Below, one piece after another: positions 35,577-47,459 of a stretch of DNA of 64,000 nucleotides; position 1 is the stretch's first letter, and each line of letters opens with the position of its first letter. The translations under genes were made by a program, and so were the position numbers. This DNA comes from Mesotaenium endlicherianum (lineage: Eukaryota > Streptophyta > Zygnematophyceae > Zygnematales > Mesotaeniaceae): the NCBI GenBank assembly GCA_009602735.1, contig WELA01009535.1, positions 808,534-872,533 of the forward strand, in the 5' to 3' direction. A model generated the notes under the pieces. The model was not told where the DNA came from, ran no database searches, and saw only the letters and a program-made list of their open reading frames with translations.

Positions 35577-37220
35577 ATGGTCTCAGCCCAACCGAGTGCA
35601 CAAGTAGTACGACTGCTGAAGAAGCACCGCAAGGTGTTTGCTTTTACCAAAGAGGAAATTGGTAGAACCACCGCCAGTGTGTGTGAAATCACACTAACTA
35701 CTAATAACCCAGTCAGACTTGGGCCGCATAAGCTCAGTCAGACCAAATGGGATTGTGTGGAGAAAACCTGCCAGGAGCTGCACAAGCTCGGCATGATTGA
35801 AAAATCAACCTCAATACATAGAGCTCCCACGGTAGTAGTTGCCAAGAAGGACAAAGATGGCAAGTATACAGCCACTCGTATGTGTGGGGACTACAGAAGA
35901 CTGAACCTACACACGGAGCCAGATAGCTATGTGATGCCTACACCATAACGGATCTTTGCAATTGCTACCACCGGAAAGGTGTTCAGCATCATTGGTCTAC
36001 GCCAAGGGTTCAACCAGATCCATGTGAAAACAGAGGATCGAGGTAAGACAGCTTTCTGGGCTCAAAGGGAACTTTGGCAATGGACGGTGATGCCGTTTGG
36101 GTTGAAAAATGCCCCAGCTATCTTTCAGAGGACTATGGATAAAGTGCTGGAGGGGCTGGATTTTGCAAAACCATACATTGATGACGTAGTGGTATTCAGC
36201 AAGTCCATAAAGGAGCACCTTGAGCACTTGGAACAAGTGTTCCGACGTCTAGAGAAATCTCAGATGACACTGCATCCTGGAAAGTGCAAATTCTTTGAGG
36301 CACATGTGCCTTACTTAGGACATGAGATTGGGAACAATGCTATGTCCCCTCAGGCTGTAAAGACTGAAGCCATTTACAAGATACCTGCACCCGCGAATGT
36401 GTCTAAGCTGAAAGCTCTGTTAGGGGTAAGCGGATACTATCAAATTTGTGAAGGATTATAGCAAAATTGCTAAACTCTTGGCAGAACTCCTGGAAAAGGA
36501 CGTACCTTTTGTGTGGACGGAAGCCCAAGAGAAGGCCATGAACGAGCTCAAGGAGCGGCTGGTGACAGCCCCAGTCTTACGAACACCTGACTACTCCAAG
36601 CCATTCAATCTACACACTTACTGGAGTTGTGTGGGAATTGGCGCAGTACTCACTCAGGCCGAAAGTCCTAGAGAGGAGTACGTCATTGCCTATGCCTCGC
36701 GCTCTAACAACCGAGCAGAGAGCAACTACTTGTCCTACGAAGGAGAGCTACTGGCAGTGGTTTGGGCTGTTGCACATTTCAGAGTATATCTATGGGGGAG
36801 GTCTTTCACGCTGATCACAGATCATTCGCCGTTACTCTGGCTGATGAAGAATGGAGACCTCACTGGTAAACTCGCTCGTTGGGCTCTCAAGCTCCAGGAG
36901 TACCAGATGACGGTGATACACCAAGCAGGTATACTCAACAACGACGCTGATGGACTCAGCAGGAACCCGGACCCATCCGCAGACGACAGAACAGGGGCTC
37001 GAGAAGACGAAGACCCGAGCAGCCCCACAGAATTAGCCGCCTGTCTGGCCGAAATGGCTAGAATGATAGCATCAGGAGAAGCTGAGCCCCTACCCTTGTT
37101 TAGTCCAGAGATCTGGAAAGATCAAGCCACTATGCATTGGTTGAAGACGAGGACCCATATAGAAGAATTGTCGACAACAAAAAAGGACCAAGTAGGCCAT
37201 CGGGCTAAAAGGTTTTGCTG
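35577..37220 (+). pseudogene. Element A reverse transcriptase and RNase H
   Basis: Reverse transcriptase: TRMCGDYRRLN (about 35875), VMPFGLKNAPAIFQR (about 36088), catalytic YIDDVVVFSK (about 36175), YLGHEIG (about 36313). RNase H: about 36595-36960 with GAVLTQ, YEGELLAVVWA and TDHSPLLWL. This order and spacing are Ty3/gypsy-like. The copy is broken. Confidence 0.9.
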
Positions 37221-37289
37221 AAAACGCAATAACCTCTTCAAGATTGAAGAAACTGGTCAGGAAAAATTAGTGCCAGAACCACCAAAAGA

Positions 37290-38379
37290 CGAGCTCTGGT
37301 GCAGGAAATGCACGAGAATACTGGACACTACGGTGTCAAGAAGACATACAGTCTTCTAGAGCTACTGGTGGAGGGGCATGAAGCAGCAGTGTGAGGATGT
37401 GATCAAGGCCTGTACAAGCTGCGACCGCATTAAGGCTGGTTTTACGCAGCAACACCCACACCTGCAACCTCTGCCAATCATGGGCCTAGGCTACCGGTGG
37501 AGTTGCGATCTCGCAGATGAGCTACCGCTGTCCAAGCGAGGAAGCAAGTACATTATGGTCATGATTGAACATTTTTCTAAGTGGATAGAAGTGGTACCTT
37601 TAACCGCTAAGGAAAGCTTGGGGACCGCGGAAGCGCTCCTCAATAGTGTGATTGTACGTCATGGAGCCCCAGCGGAAGTGCTGACAGACCAAGGGTCTGA
37701 ATTCCAAGGATCTTTTCAGAAGCTCCTGGATAAATGCTTCATTGACCATCGCACTACGTCTCGAGACCACCCACAAGCAGACGGTCTGGCAGAACGAATG
37801 GTGCAAACCATTAAGTCTGCTTTATTCTGCCTTGAGCATGATAAGCGTGATTGGGATCTGGCCCTGCCATGGCTGGTTATGGGTTACAGATTTAGCAAAC
37901 AAGCTGCTTTGGCAAATTACTCGCCTTATCAGATCCTGTCTGGAAGAAGTCCAGTGGTGCCCAGCAGCATCAAACAGGAGATTGAACAGGCGAAAGACCT
38001 GGACAGCCCTGACGAACTGCTAAAGATGATGGTACGCCATAAGGCGTTATTTGAGCGCATGATGCCAGCTGCACTGGACAATCTGAAAATTGCACAGAAA
38101 AGAGACACGCAGCGTTACGCCAGGACGCGAGACGGGAGCTACCGCCTGCAGATGACGAAGATTCAAGAAGGAGACTTTGTCTACCGCAAGCGGCAGACCA
38201 AGACCACCATCGACACCAGTTCAGGTGCAGTGATCTTACGCGTGAAACATGCGTTTGACAATGGTGTGCTAGAACTGGAAGGTTCTGATGGTAAAACCAT
38301 GGGGACCACGTGCAAAATTGTTCGCTATGCCATTTGCCAAATGTTGATCCCACGGTTAGGGTGGTGCCCGAGGAATTGA
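37290..38379 (+). pseudogene. Element A DDE integrase
   Basis: Zinc-binding HHCC region (MHENTGHYG near 37310, CTSCDRI near 37410), then the catalytic core with the first Asp near 37507 (CDLADELP), TDQGSEFQGSF near 37684 and HPQADGLAERMVQ near 37770, giving the D-D-E order. A basic C-terminal part follows. This rules out a tyrosine-recombinase mobility enzyme for this element and fits its short TSD. Broken fossil. Confidence 0.88.
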
Positions 38380-38558
38380 TGCCAGCTACGCCTTGTGCCA
38401 GCTGCACAGTGCTGGATGATCAAGAAGCAATGGTGACTTGCGATAAGTGTGGGGCCCGTTGGCACACTTTCTGCATTTGCGAGGAAGAAATTATGGCAGG
38501 ACGATGGGAATGTCCTGACTGCCTTCCTAAACCCCCTAGCCGCATGGCTGGACAATAA
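38380..38558 (+). CDS. Element A PHD finger after the integrase
   Basis: The zinc pattern is Cys4-His-Cys3: CASC, CDKC, a WHTFC block (His-x2-Cys) and CPDC at the end, with GRWECPDCL typical of PHD fingers. PHD fingers read histone H3 tails. It lies directly behind the integrase, where chromoviruses keep their chromodomain, and before the polypurine tract, so it belongs to the element. The missing YxWxY-type aromatic cage was not checked, so the histone mark read is unknown. Confidence 0.85.
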
Positions 38559-38593
38559 TAACTTTCAGCAGAAAAGGCAGGGACGCCTCAGCT

Positions 38594-38605
38594 GAAAGGG
38601 AGGGG
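38594..38605 (+). promoter_or_regulatory. Element A polypurine tract
   Basis: GAAAGGGAGGGG lies immediately before the B1 repeat (TGTAAGAGG). Such tracts prime plus-strand synthesis at the start of the 3' end repeat. Confidence 0.75.
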
Positions 38606-38909
38606 TGTAAGAGGAATTAAGGCAAGGCAAGTATTTCTTAAATTTTCTGCTAAGGCTTAAGATAAGCAGATGGTGAGGGCTGAGTGAAGTAGAACAAAGC
38701 CCTGAGAGTTGGTCATGGTTGCATGGTGCCAGTTCAAGAACCCAGGGATGGGTTAATCTTGGTAAGGCTTGTCACCGACACACGTGCGAAGGCCGATCGA
38801 CCATGTTTGCCCACACGTGAGGAGGGCCACCGACACATCGACCAGGTCGAAGGCACACGTGCTGGAAGGCTACGCACGTGCCGAGGGACCGACGCTGTTA
38901 GGCACGACA
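38606..38909 (+). repeat. Element A repeat B1
   Basis: 304 bp, TGTAAGAGG to GGCACGACA. A near-identical copy (B2) ends the element at 40153-40456. The joint to A2 reads CGACAGCTGTCG, a perfect 12-bp palindrome. Confidence 0.88.
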
Positions 38910-38911
38910 GC

Positions 38912-40152
38912 TGTCGCGAATACCATCTGTTTGACGGTGTCGCACGCGCAGCGCAAGCTACGGCCACTCAGGTACAGGTAGTCAACGTTGACTCACCGAC
39001 CACTTGACTGATTACGTCGCAGTCAGCGGTTGTGTTGGCATCAAGACCATTGGCAAGGGGTCAATGTCAATGTGCTCCACACCCAGGAATGGGGAGGTTT
39101 TGACAACATAAGACAGCCGCGAGGCTAGAAGCTGGGGATCAGTGATGAGCCGCCCAGCAGGTACCAAGTCAGGTACTGTGTGACTGGCAGATTAAGCCAA
39201 GTCATGGCCGCAAGACCAAGATAGGTTACGGCCGCCCGGTTGGGAATCTTGAGCAAGTGGCATTGGCTTGTACACGCCGCTCAGGAATTCTTAGCCATGA
39301 GCCAATTAGGCGTGACTGCCAGCTGAGAAGCTAAGCAGGCACGCGCGACAATCACGAGGTGTGCATGCATGCCGACTGACTACGAGCTTGAGTTGAGCAT
39401 GGCTAAGCAGAAGCTGCATGCAGCTGAACTTGTGACTAAGCACTGGCATTCTCGAGAGAGGATAATGTGTGGTGTCTGAGAAGGCACGAGCTCTGTCTGA
39501 AGCTGTCTCATTCGTGCTCGCATCGGTGTCGAAGGAAGCTAAAGAAGCAGAAGGAGCGCAAAGAAGAAGGAGTTTCCAAGGCCTTAGAAGAGCCAGGGCG
39601 CCAGGCTTCTGCCGACGCTAGAAGATTTTCGCTCTAAAGTGTACCATAGAAAGATTAGGTCTCAAGAGTTCCCAAGAGAGGATCTCACTGGTAGTAAGTA
39701 AAGGGCTGCAGAATAGAATCCATTAGGAGATTAGCACAGATTTGGGTCAAGCGCCACCAAGCGTGCGAAGGCCACTTAAAATGGTGAGTGCTGTGTTAGT
39801 TTCCAGGTTCTCTGAAGTCTCTATTGTCGAATTGCTAATAGCAAGGGTAGTATTAACAAGCAAATGCTCTCAGCGAAGAACTGAGTGAGCCCAGCCAAGC
39901 AGTGAAGAGCTGTTAAGGCGCGGTATTGAGCGAAGAACTCAGACCAGGCCAGCATAGATGTGCAGTTCAGAGTTTTGTAAGCTATGACTTGTGGAAAGTT
40001 AAGCAAAAGTCTTGAAGGGCGAATCTCTCTGACCTGGACCTTGCCTGTCAAGCTACTTAGACGTAATTTTTGCAAACTACCAACTTGTTCATTCTGTAAA
40101 CCCTCAACTTGGGCAAAAGCCTGTGTAGAAGTAAGACGCTTCCGTCCTACTA
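38912..40152 (+). repeat. Element A repeat A2
   Basis: 1241 bp, second copy of A1 (3111-4355), starting TGTCGCGAA. It is followed directly by B2. Confidence 0.88.
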
Positions 40153-40456
40153 TGTAAGAGGAATTAAGGCAAGGCAAGTATTGTTTAAATTTTATGCTAA
40201 GGCTTAAGATAAGCAGATGGTGAGGGCTGAGTGAAGTAGAACAAAGCCCTGAGAGTTGGTCATGGTTGCATGGTGCCAGTTCAGGAACCCAGGGATGGGT
40301 TAACCCTGGTAAGGCTTGTCACCGACACACGTGCGAAGGCCGATCGACCATGTTTGCCCACACGTGAGGAGGGCCACCGACATATCGACCAGGTCGAAGG
40401 CACACATGCTGGAAGGCTACGCACGTGCCGAGGGACCGACGCTGTTAGGCACGACA
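40153..40456 (+). repeat. Element A repeat B2, right end of the element
   Basis: 304 bp, near-identical to B1. It ends GGCACGAC(A), followed by the TSD acttc and the resumed hAT sequence. Confidence 0.88.
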
Positions 40457-40460
40457 CTTC

Positions 40461-41784
40461 TTTGATCCGCTTTGTTTGATTTAAGACATTTGAAAAAATG
40501 ATACCATTGAAATTTACTGTCGCGCACGTACGGGACTGCCAACTCGACCGGTAAAGACCGACTCACAAACATACTCGTTCCAAAGCGCCGTTTGGCTAAT
40601 TTACACGGTTGGGGGCTCCCGACTTTTGAGTTTGGACGTAGGAACACACCCGACTCCCGAGTCTCGACGTACGAACACACTCGGGAGCCCACCCGGGAGT
40701 CGGAACCCCCCCATTTAGTGAATGACACAGTGACATAGGCTACATAAATTTTATACGATTAATAAGCAACTTATTGACTACTGCCATGCATATTGCGTCA
40801 TTTGGAACTTGGAGTACATAACATACACCTTTTAACAAAAACAATAAACTCTTAATAACACACAACCCTCATGAGGCGCGCACTTGTAACTTTTAGCAAA
40901 ACATTCCATGTGATCACTCTAAATTGGTATGTGTTTGAACTTTTACTCGACTCGCGAGTCTTAAAGATAGGATGCATACATGATAATTATTAATAGACAT
41001 TGCTCAATGTAATTTGTGACTCACTATTATGTCTCATAATTATGAGGGACATTGCAATACAGCGATTACAATTTCTTTGTTCTGTTACACAAACTTATAG
41101 TGATCTTCAAATACCGACAGCCTATTGCACATTGCAAAGGCACTCTCAATTTAAGCTTGAGGAAGGGATAGCACACTCTTTTGAATCACTACACCATCCA
41201 CCAAGGTCTAAGACATACCATATGCATTAATCATTGTACCCAATAAAGATGAAGACATTGCAAATGTATGATGTGCACAAAGTAGTAAGTAAACCTCGTA
41301 ATTATTTCAAAACACATGCATTGTGCATGGTCCAAGTTACATCCATGTATATATTTATATTGACATGCAACAAATCAAGCGTGTACACAACATTTTAGGT
41401 TTTAACATCAATGTGAAACAAATAAAGGAATTACTATACTATCAATCTTAAAGGCACAAACACGAGAAGTTCAATTAAATAACTTTAACATTGCAAAGCA
41501 CTTACAAGTTACAAGCTACTGTATACACATAACTAAAAGCAGTAACAAAAAAAAAGTATTAACGCTAAAATAAAACAAGGACTTCTATTATCTATATGAG
41601 TAATGGACAGAATATACAACTTCATCATAACTTATAAGTACAAGAGCTCACTGAAGAATAGTATGAACATGCGATATAAATTGCATTATAATATAGTACA
41701 AGGTTCATGAAGTTGCAACGTCATGCCTACTTACAAATAATGGATAGCGGGCTTTAATCCATACTCTCAGCTACATGCTACTAG
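40461..41784. other. hAT transposon, 3' non-coding part
   Basis: AT-rich DNA between the element A insertion and the transposase stop. 40590-40710 holds GC-rich short direct and inverted repeats built on GACTCCCGAG/CTCGGGAG and ACGTA(C/G)GAACACAC, which may be subterminal transposase-binding repeats. No gene seen. Confidence 0.5.
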
Positions 41785-44700
41785 CTAGAGAGCATCATCC
41801 TCAGAATCCATATTGCCGACGTCAGCTTCTGCTTCAATCACTGGTGCAATGTGCCTACCAGGAGCTCTCTTAACCCCACCCCTTTCCATTCCCTCAATGA
41901 GCCTCAAGTGTGAGTGAACCTTCATCAATCTCTCAGCCCGGACCTGCTTAAGCCGATTTCTTTTTTTGTTGTGAATGAAATCATACTCTGACCAATTCCT
42001 CTCACAAGAGCTTGCAGAGGACACCAAACCAAGGACTTTAATTGCAAATGTTTGCAATTGAGGAGTGCTGGAACCACGACTTTTCCACCAAAAAACTCCT
42101 GACTTAGACTCAGCTTCCTTGTCAGCCTTAGGGTTGTTAAAATTAAAACCTACCCTGCCCTTGTATTGCTCATACTGCTCTCTAATAGTATCCTGCTCCT
42201 CCACGTCAGGGACAATCTTGGCAAGACTAGAATACCACCCCTTCATAACCTCCTCATTGGTATGCTGCTCATTATCCTGGAAGAGAGGGTGAAGCATGTA
42301 CCCAGCTGCATGCAAAGGTGAATGGAAAAAAATCCCACCTGACCTTGACAATCTCCACCAACCTGTCAAGCTGCTCCTCATCCAAGTCCTCATCCAACGC
42401 CTTGATGAAGTCTTGTAACTCCGCCATAGCGTTGTACACAGACCCATGGCAGCTTGGTTCCCATCAACTCCTTGGAGAAGCTTCACCAGCCTCTCAGTAA
42501 CCTTCAGCAGCACCTTCACCTTGTCCCAAAAATCTTCATCACCAACAACTGCCATTGCAGCTAGACAGTCCTTCTTCTGTGCTGAAGTGAGGTCCCTCAC
42601 GTGTTCTTTCCAAGTATCTCGCAGCAACATCACCTGCAAAGATTGCTTCACTCGCAAGGAGCATAATAAGCAAAACAAAGTATATGAATGTACTGTACAA
42701 CCTTACAGCAGCCATAAAAGGCAATGTACTGCAGCCACACAATGCCCCACAGTATTACAAGAAAACACCCACAAAAATAGCCAAAGCAAAGCCCAATAGC
42801 AACACAAAAATCAACCTCAACAAACACCGAGAATAAAAAACAAAAAGCCCCCACAGCAGCACTAATCACTGGTACAAAAAAAGCTTAAATAAAGCCCCAC
42901 AGCAGCACCAAACAGAGGAACAAAACAGGCCATAGCAAGAGCCAACAACAGCAACAAAACCATCACAAATCAAGTCCACACTGAGTCCCACACAAGCACT
43001 CATAAAAGAGGAAAAAAGGAGACATAATATAGGCCCACTCGAGCACCAAAACGATGAACAAAGCAGGCCACAGCAAATATCCAGTACAGCTACAAAAACA
43101 GCAAACAACAGGTCCATACTCAGCCCTAGAGCAGCAGTACATCTAGTAACAAATGTAGCCACCACACAGCTCCCTACAAGCACCAATAAAAGACAAAAAA
43201 AGAGACTGAAAACAGTCCCACAGCAACACCCAAAATATTAACAAAACAGGCCACCAAATGAGCCCACAGCAGGTACAAAAACAGCATACAACGAGTCCAT
43301 ACTTAGCCCCACAATAGCAGCAAATACAAGAACAAATGCAGCCACCACACCGCCCCCCACAAGCACCAATGAAAGAGAAAAGAACTAGTCTTAATGTAGC
43401 TCCACAGCACACAAATAGGAGGAACAAAACAGGCCAGATTAAGAGCCGACAGTAGCTCAACAAAAAATGCAGCAAGCAGCACCAAAACTGAACAAGAGCA
43501 TGCATAATACAGCACCATAGCAGCACAACAAAGTGAAAAACAAAACAGCCATCACACAGCCCTCCACAAGCACCAATGAAAGAAAAACAAACATACTGAA
43601 TACAGCCCCACAGCAGCATCCAAAATATTAACAAAACAGGCCACCACAGTAGCCCACAGCAGCTACACGATACTCACCCCACAACAGCAGCAAATCGAGG
43701 AACACATATACTGCCGTCACACAGGCCCCCACAAGCACCAACGAAGGACAAAACAAGAAACTGAATATAGCTCCACAGCAGCATAACAAAAAAGCAAGAA
43801 AACAGGCCATAAGAAGAGCCAACAGCAACAATAAAAACAACACAAAACAAGTCCATACTCAGCCGCACACGACCACTCAAAAATAAAGAAAAAAAATGAC
43901 ATAATAGAGCGTCACAGCAACACAAAAAAATGAATAAAACAGGCCTCAACTAAAGTTCACAACAGCTTTTAAAAAAGCACATGACAGCTCCATACTCAGC
44001 CCCACAAGCAGTAGCAAATCCAGGCACAAACATATTGCCATCACACAGCCCCCCACAAGCACCATTGAAAGAGAACTTAAACAGTCATAATATAGCTCTA
44101 CAGCACACACATAAAGGAGGAACAATACAGGCCAAATTAAGAGCCGACAGCAGCTCAATAAACCAGCAGCGAGCAGCACCAATATTGGAACAAGAGCATG
44201 CATAATACAGCCCCATAGCAGCACAACAAAGTGGCAAACAAAAGAGGCCAAACCAATGTCCCACAAAAACAATAATAACAGACAAAAGAAGTGCCAGAAT
44301 AGAGCATCATATAAGCACTAGAAGCGGACACAAAAACACCCGCACAAATTACCCACAGCAATGGAGAAAAGAGCAAAAAAGGCAGCCATTACAAAGCCAA
44401 AAGCAAAACGAAAACATCCAAAACTAAGCTCCATAGCAGCACTTATAATAACCCCAAAATCAACACTGAAAGAGCCATGGAGAGCATTAGACTGTAGAGC
44501 ACCCTTAGAAGTCACCTGGGTAATAGCATTACCTCAAAAACACGCCCAAGCATGATGATGCTTGTCAGAAACCGAGTCTGACACCACATCTTGAGCTCCA
44601 AAAATGACTCCTTGCGGAAAAGTGCGAGAGGCTTGTGGTGGTTGCGGATGTACACAACCACTTGCTTACCTCGGTCTACCAAGTCTTTGATCCAAGCTTC

Positions 44701-46947
44701 CTTGGCCATGTCTTCTAAGAGAAGATCCACACCGTGAGCCGTGCACGCAGTGCATGTAATGTGTGGATACTCCACTTCAATAAGTTTGCCTGCAATAATG
44801 AAAATGAGCAATAGTATCAGTAAGGAATATGGAGCAACAAATTACAACTTACCAATAGACAATATTGTAATGCCAGCAGCCAAAGCGAAAAAATAACCCT
44901 ACTAACAATATATACTTGAGCAATGATCAAATAAGCACAAGGTGGCTGGTTACCATGCTGCAGCTGTTAATGAATCTTCAGCTGGAAAGCCAAAATATAA
45001 GGCAGCCTGCTGTTCAAAATAAAAAGCAACCACCAGCTACATTTGTACAGCAGCAAGCAGCTTGAAAATATAGATATATCATATAGGCAGGTGCAAAAAT
45101 ACACCAGCCAGAAGCTATAAAAATAGAGAATCCAGCAACAGAAAAAACAGAGCAGGCTGCAGCTAAAAATATACTGAATGCAGCAGCCGACACCAACAAA
45201 TATACAGCAGCCAGCACAAAAAGTTAGCCTAGCCAGCACCCAATAATATAGAGCAGCCAATAGCAAAAAAAAAAAGAGCCAGCAGCAAATAGAATACAGC
45301 AGCTAGCGGGTGCATAAAAATAGCCAGCAGCAAACATAATTGCAGTAGTATGAAATTATAAATCCACATTAATGAACCATATTGACATGCACACAAAAAA
45401 GAGACTTAGGTAGAAATTAAATACTTGCAGCTTTGCAGACAGCCGCTGAATCAGTGCAAACCTGAAGAATATTGTCTGCACCAAGCTGGTCAATTACCTC
45501 GCGAAACAAGGAAGCAAGGTAGGCCGCACTTTGGTCATATTCTCAGTGTTGACGGCCTTCAAGAAGACCTCGCCCTCGGGTGAAGCAGCCATGAAGTTAA
45601 GGAGAGGCCTCTTTGTGTGGTCAGTCCACCCATCTGACGTGACCGCGAACTTGTTGACTCCAGCCCTCCTGATGAATTGTGCCACTTGCTTATCTGTAAC
45701 AGCAGCTTCTTTGTCCAGCAGAACAGTTCTCAAGCGGTCAACCTTAGGAGGCATGTACCTAGGACCAGCCTTCACGACAGCTCTGAATACTTTCGAATAA
45801 GATAATCTATTGGCATCATTAAACGTCAATGCATTGTCATAGAAAAATCTTGCTATGGCTTGATCTGCAAATTCTTTATGAGTGATATTGAAAGCAGCCT
45901 CTAGAGTGGTTTGACTCCCACCCAAACTCACTGGACCTGAAACATCAGCTATAACACCGAGCATGGCAGATTTGTGCCGCAATTCCCTGATGCGACGCAA
46001 CTCATCTTCATTCTTCTGCTTCAAGATCTTCTTCACATCATCTTCATGCACAACCCTCGCCATGTGCTCAGCTACATCCTGGTCCACCTTGGGGCATATT
46101 GCGATGCCTCTACCCCTGATTTGAGACAAGTGCAGGCGGATTCTAGTGCATGCTCGAGACGTCTCGAAATCACAGAAATTGCACCTCACTCTGGTGGTCC
46201 TAGAACCCTTAGAGTCAGGAAAGAAGGTAACATACTGCCACTCTGAGCGCTCCGCGGGGAACACGGATGCAGAATGTTTCTCTGACAAAAAAAACCAGAA
46301 AGAATGTCACTATCCACAAATAAGCACTCACAAGAACAACTAGCAGCGGAGAGCAAGTAGCAGACATCACAAGTACAGCTGAAGGAGTGCAGCTAAAAGT
46401 GTCCGAAACAAAGTTGAAAGAACATCATGCAGCCACCAGCAGGCGGCATGGAGAAACAAATATTACAGAAAAACAAAGCTAAACATAAACAGCCAGCAAA
46501 CAGCTAAACACTTAGCAGACAGGAATAAACGAGCGGCAACAAAAAAGAAGAAGTGAATACAATGAATGAAAGGGATGAGTAGCAGGCACAAACCAAAAAA
46601 TGAATACAAGGTTAGTAGACAGCACACAAAAACGAGAACACAACAGGAATAGAGAAAAGCAGCAGAGGCAGGCAAGAGAACCACAATAAGAAGCAAACCG
46701 ATGCAGCTAGAAAAAGCAAATATAGGATACCAGCAGCTTAATATCAAGGCAAGAAGTATTGCAGCCGCCAGGAGCACAACAAAGCAACAATCTTGTGAAA
46801 AAATCACGGTAACTTGGAATGCTTGCCAAGCTTACGTTTGTTTTTGGAATTGCCGCCTTCTCTCGCGCTTGAGCCCTCTTCCACCTCCACTTCTTGCTCT
46901 TCATCTTCCTTTGAGCCCGAAGAAAGGGAGTCTCCACGGTCGCCCAT
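41785..46947 (-). pseudogene. hAT transposase gene (BED finger, DUF659, hAT dimerisation), with introns
   Basis: Likely exons, in coding order: ATG at 46947 to about 46810 (acidic leader); about 46282-45425 with a BED zinc finger (WQYVTFF, CNFC) and the DUF659 core (TSDGWTD); 44789-44533 (CTACTAHGVDLLLEDMAKEAW, TRFLTS); 42633-41785 with the hAT dimerisation domain (SASSCERNWSEYDFIHNKKRNRL). Splice sites for exons 2 to 4 are good (CAG acceptors, GTATTT and GTAATG donors); the exon 1 donor is unclear. The gene cuts and pastes the element. Three single-base frame changes are seen: one base short near 45541, one short near 42443, and one extra T in a seven-T run near 42327. The gene is decayed, or these are sequencing errors. 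Confidence 0.8.
42840..44510 (-). repeat. Repeat-built intron of the hAT transposase
   Basis: Intron between the third and fourth exons. On the plus strand, degenerate units recur with the core CCCACAAGCACCAATGAAAG near 43173, 43355, 43560, 43726 and 44051, period about 170-205 bp. Long hydrophobic minus-strand ORFs here are repeat artefacts, not genes. Smaller introns of this gene (45000-45310, 46330-46700) are also built of short AGCAGCCAGCA-like units. Confidence 0.65.
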
Positions 46948-47459
46948 CTTTACTAACACCCTAAGTACAAATACTTAGAAACTATTGAGCAACATTGGAA
47001 GTTACGGAGGCTCCAGAGGATACTCAAGAAATAGTGAGTTCATTATGCATCGAAGCTGTATAAACTTGTAGCAGGGATTCGTGAACGAGGTGGTGAGTGG
47101 TGATAAAGCTGGTGGGTTGTGGTTATAGTTCATTTGGTGCGTTAGTGTTTTCCAGATCAACGTTGTTCGTCGTCACGTGATTAGATATCTATCAAGCTTT
47201 ACGCGTTAAAATACAATCGTTCCCCCGCCAGACACTTCCCGTACAGTCGGCGATGACTGGACGTGTTTGCACGATTTCTTTGGTCAGGTTATCAGAGACA
47301 AGAAATGTTTTGCTCTCCACACGCGTCATCGGTTTATTTGTCGATTTTTCCGCCGACCAACACATTTGGGACGTTATACGGCTGAGGTCGACGTAATACG
47401 TGTGAACGTCCACGTTTTACGGATACGAGAAAAATGTATTCCATAACTAGGCATAGGGC

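Larger units (their letters stand above)
3111..40456 (+). mobile_element. Element A: Ty3/gypsy-like retrotransposon with DNA methyltransferase and PHD finger, split direct repeats
   Basis: The element is about 12.2 kb without the 25.1-kb chromovirus nest at 9192-34311. Order: end repeat A1, gag with zinc knuckles, aspartic protease, cytosine-5 DNA methyltransferase, a region of unknown role, reverse transcriptase, RNase H, DDE integrase, PHD finger, polypurine tract, B1, A2, B2. The 5-bp repeat acttc lies at 3106-3110 and 40456-40460 (or 4-bp cttc if the final A belongs to the element). The ends read TGTCG and CGACA, an inverted repeat. A1 and A2 differ by only a few percent by eye, so insertion is fairly recent. 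The coding part is broken in several places, so this is a fossil copy. Confidence 0.85.
2990..47451 (-). mobile_element. hAT-family DNA transposon, containing the nested retroelements
   Basis: Terminal inverted repeats: CCTAGTTATGGGAA at 2990 and its inverse TTCCATAACTAGG ending at 47451. Both ends are flanked by the 8-bp direct repeat catagggc (982-989 of the third kilobase, i.e. 2982-2989, and 47452-47459), the TSD length typical of hAT elements. Subterminal copies of CGTATTACGTCG lie near 3047 and, inverted, near 47390. The element's own DNA is 2990-3105 plus 40461-47451, about 7.1 kb; the rest is element A and what lies in it. The transposase gene is on the minus strand, its 5' end near the right terminus. 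Confidence 0.85.

Noticed and set aside
38380-38558. PHD finger as an exon of a host gene
   Set aside because: It sits between the integrase and the polypurine tract of element A, with no splice sites or host sequence around it.
3111-40456. Element A as a DIRS/PAT-type tyrosine-recombinase element because of its split repeats
   Set aside because: No tyrosine recombinase was seen; the integrase has HHCC and D-D-E motifs and the insertion has a short TSD.
43143-43634. Hydrophobic Cys-rich minus-strand ORF resembling a multi-pass membrane protein
   Set aside because: It lies in the repeat-built intron of the hAT transposase; its periodic SFIGAC motif follows the DNA repeat unit.
42840-45310. 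Periodic repeats as a CRISPR array
   Set aside because: Units are long, degenerate and without unique spacers, in a eukaryotic intron.
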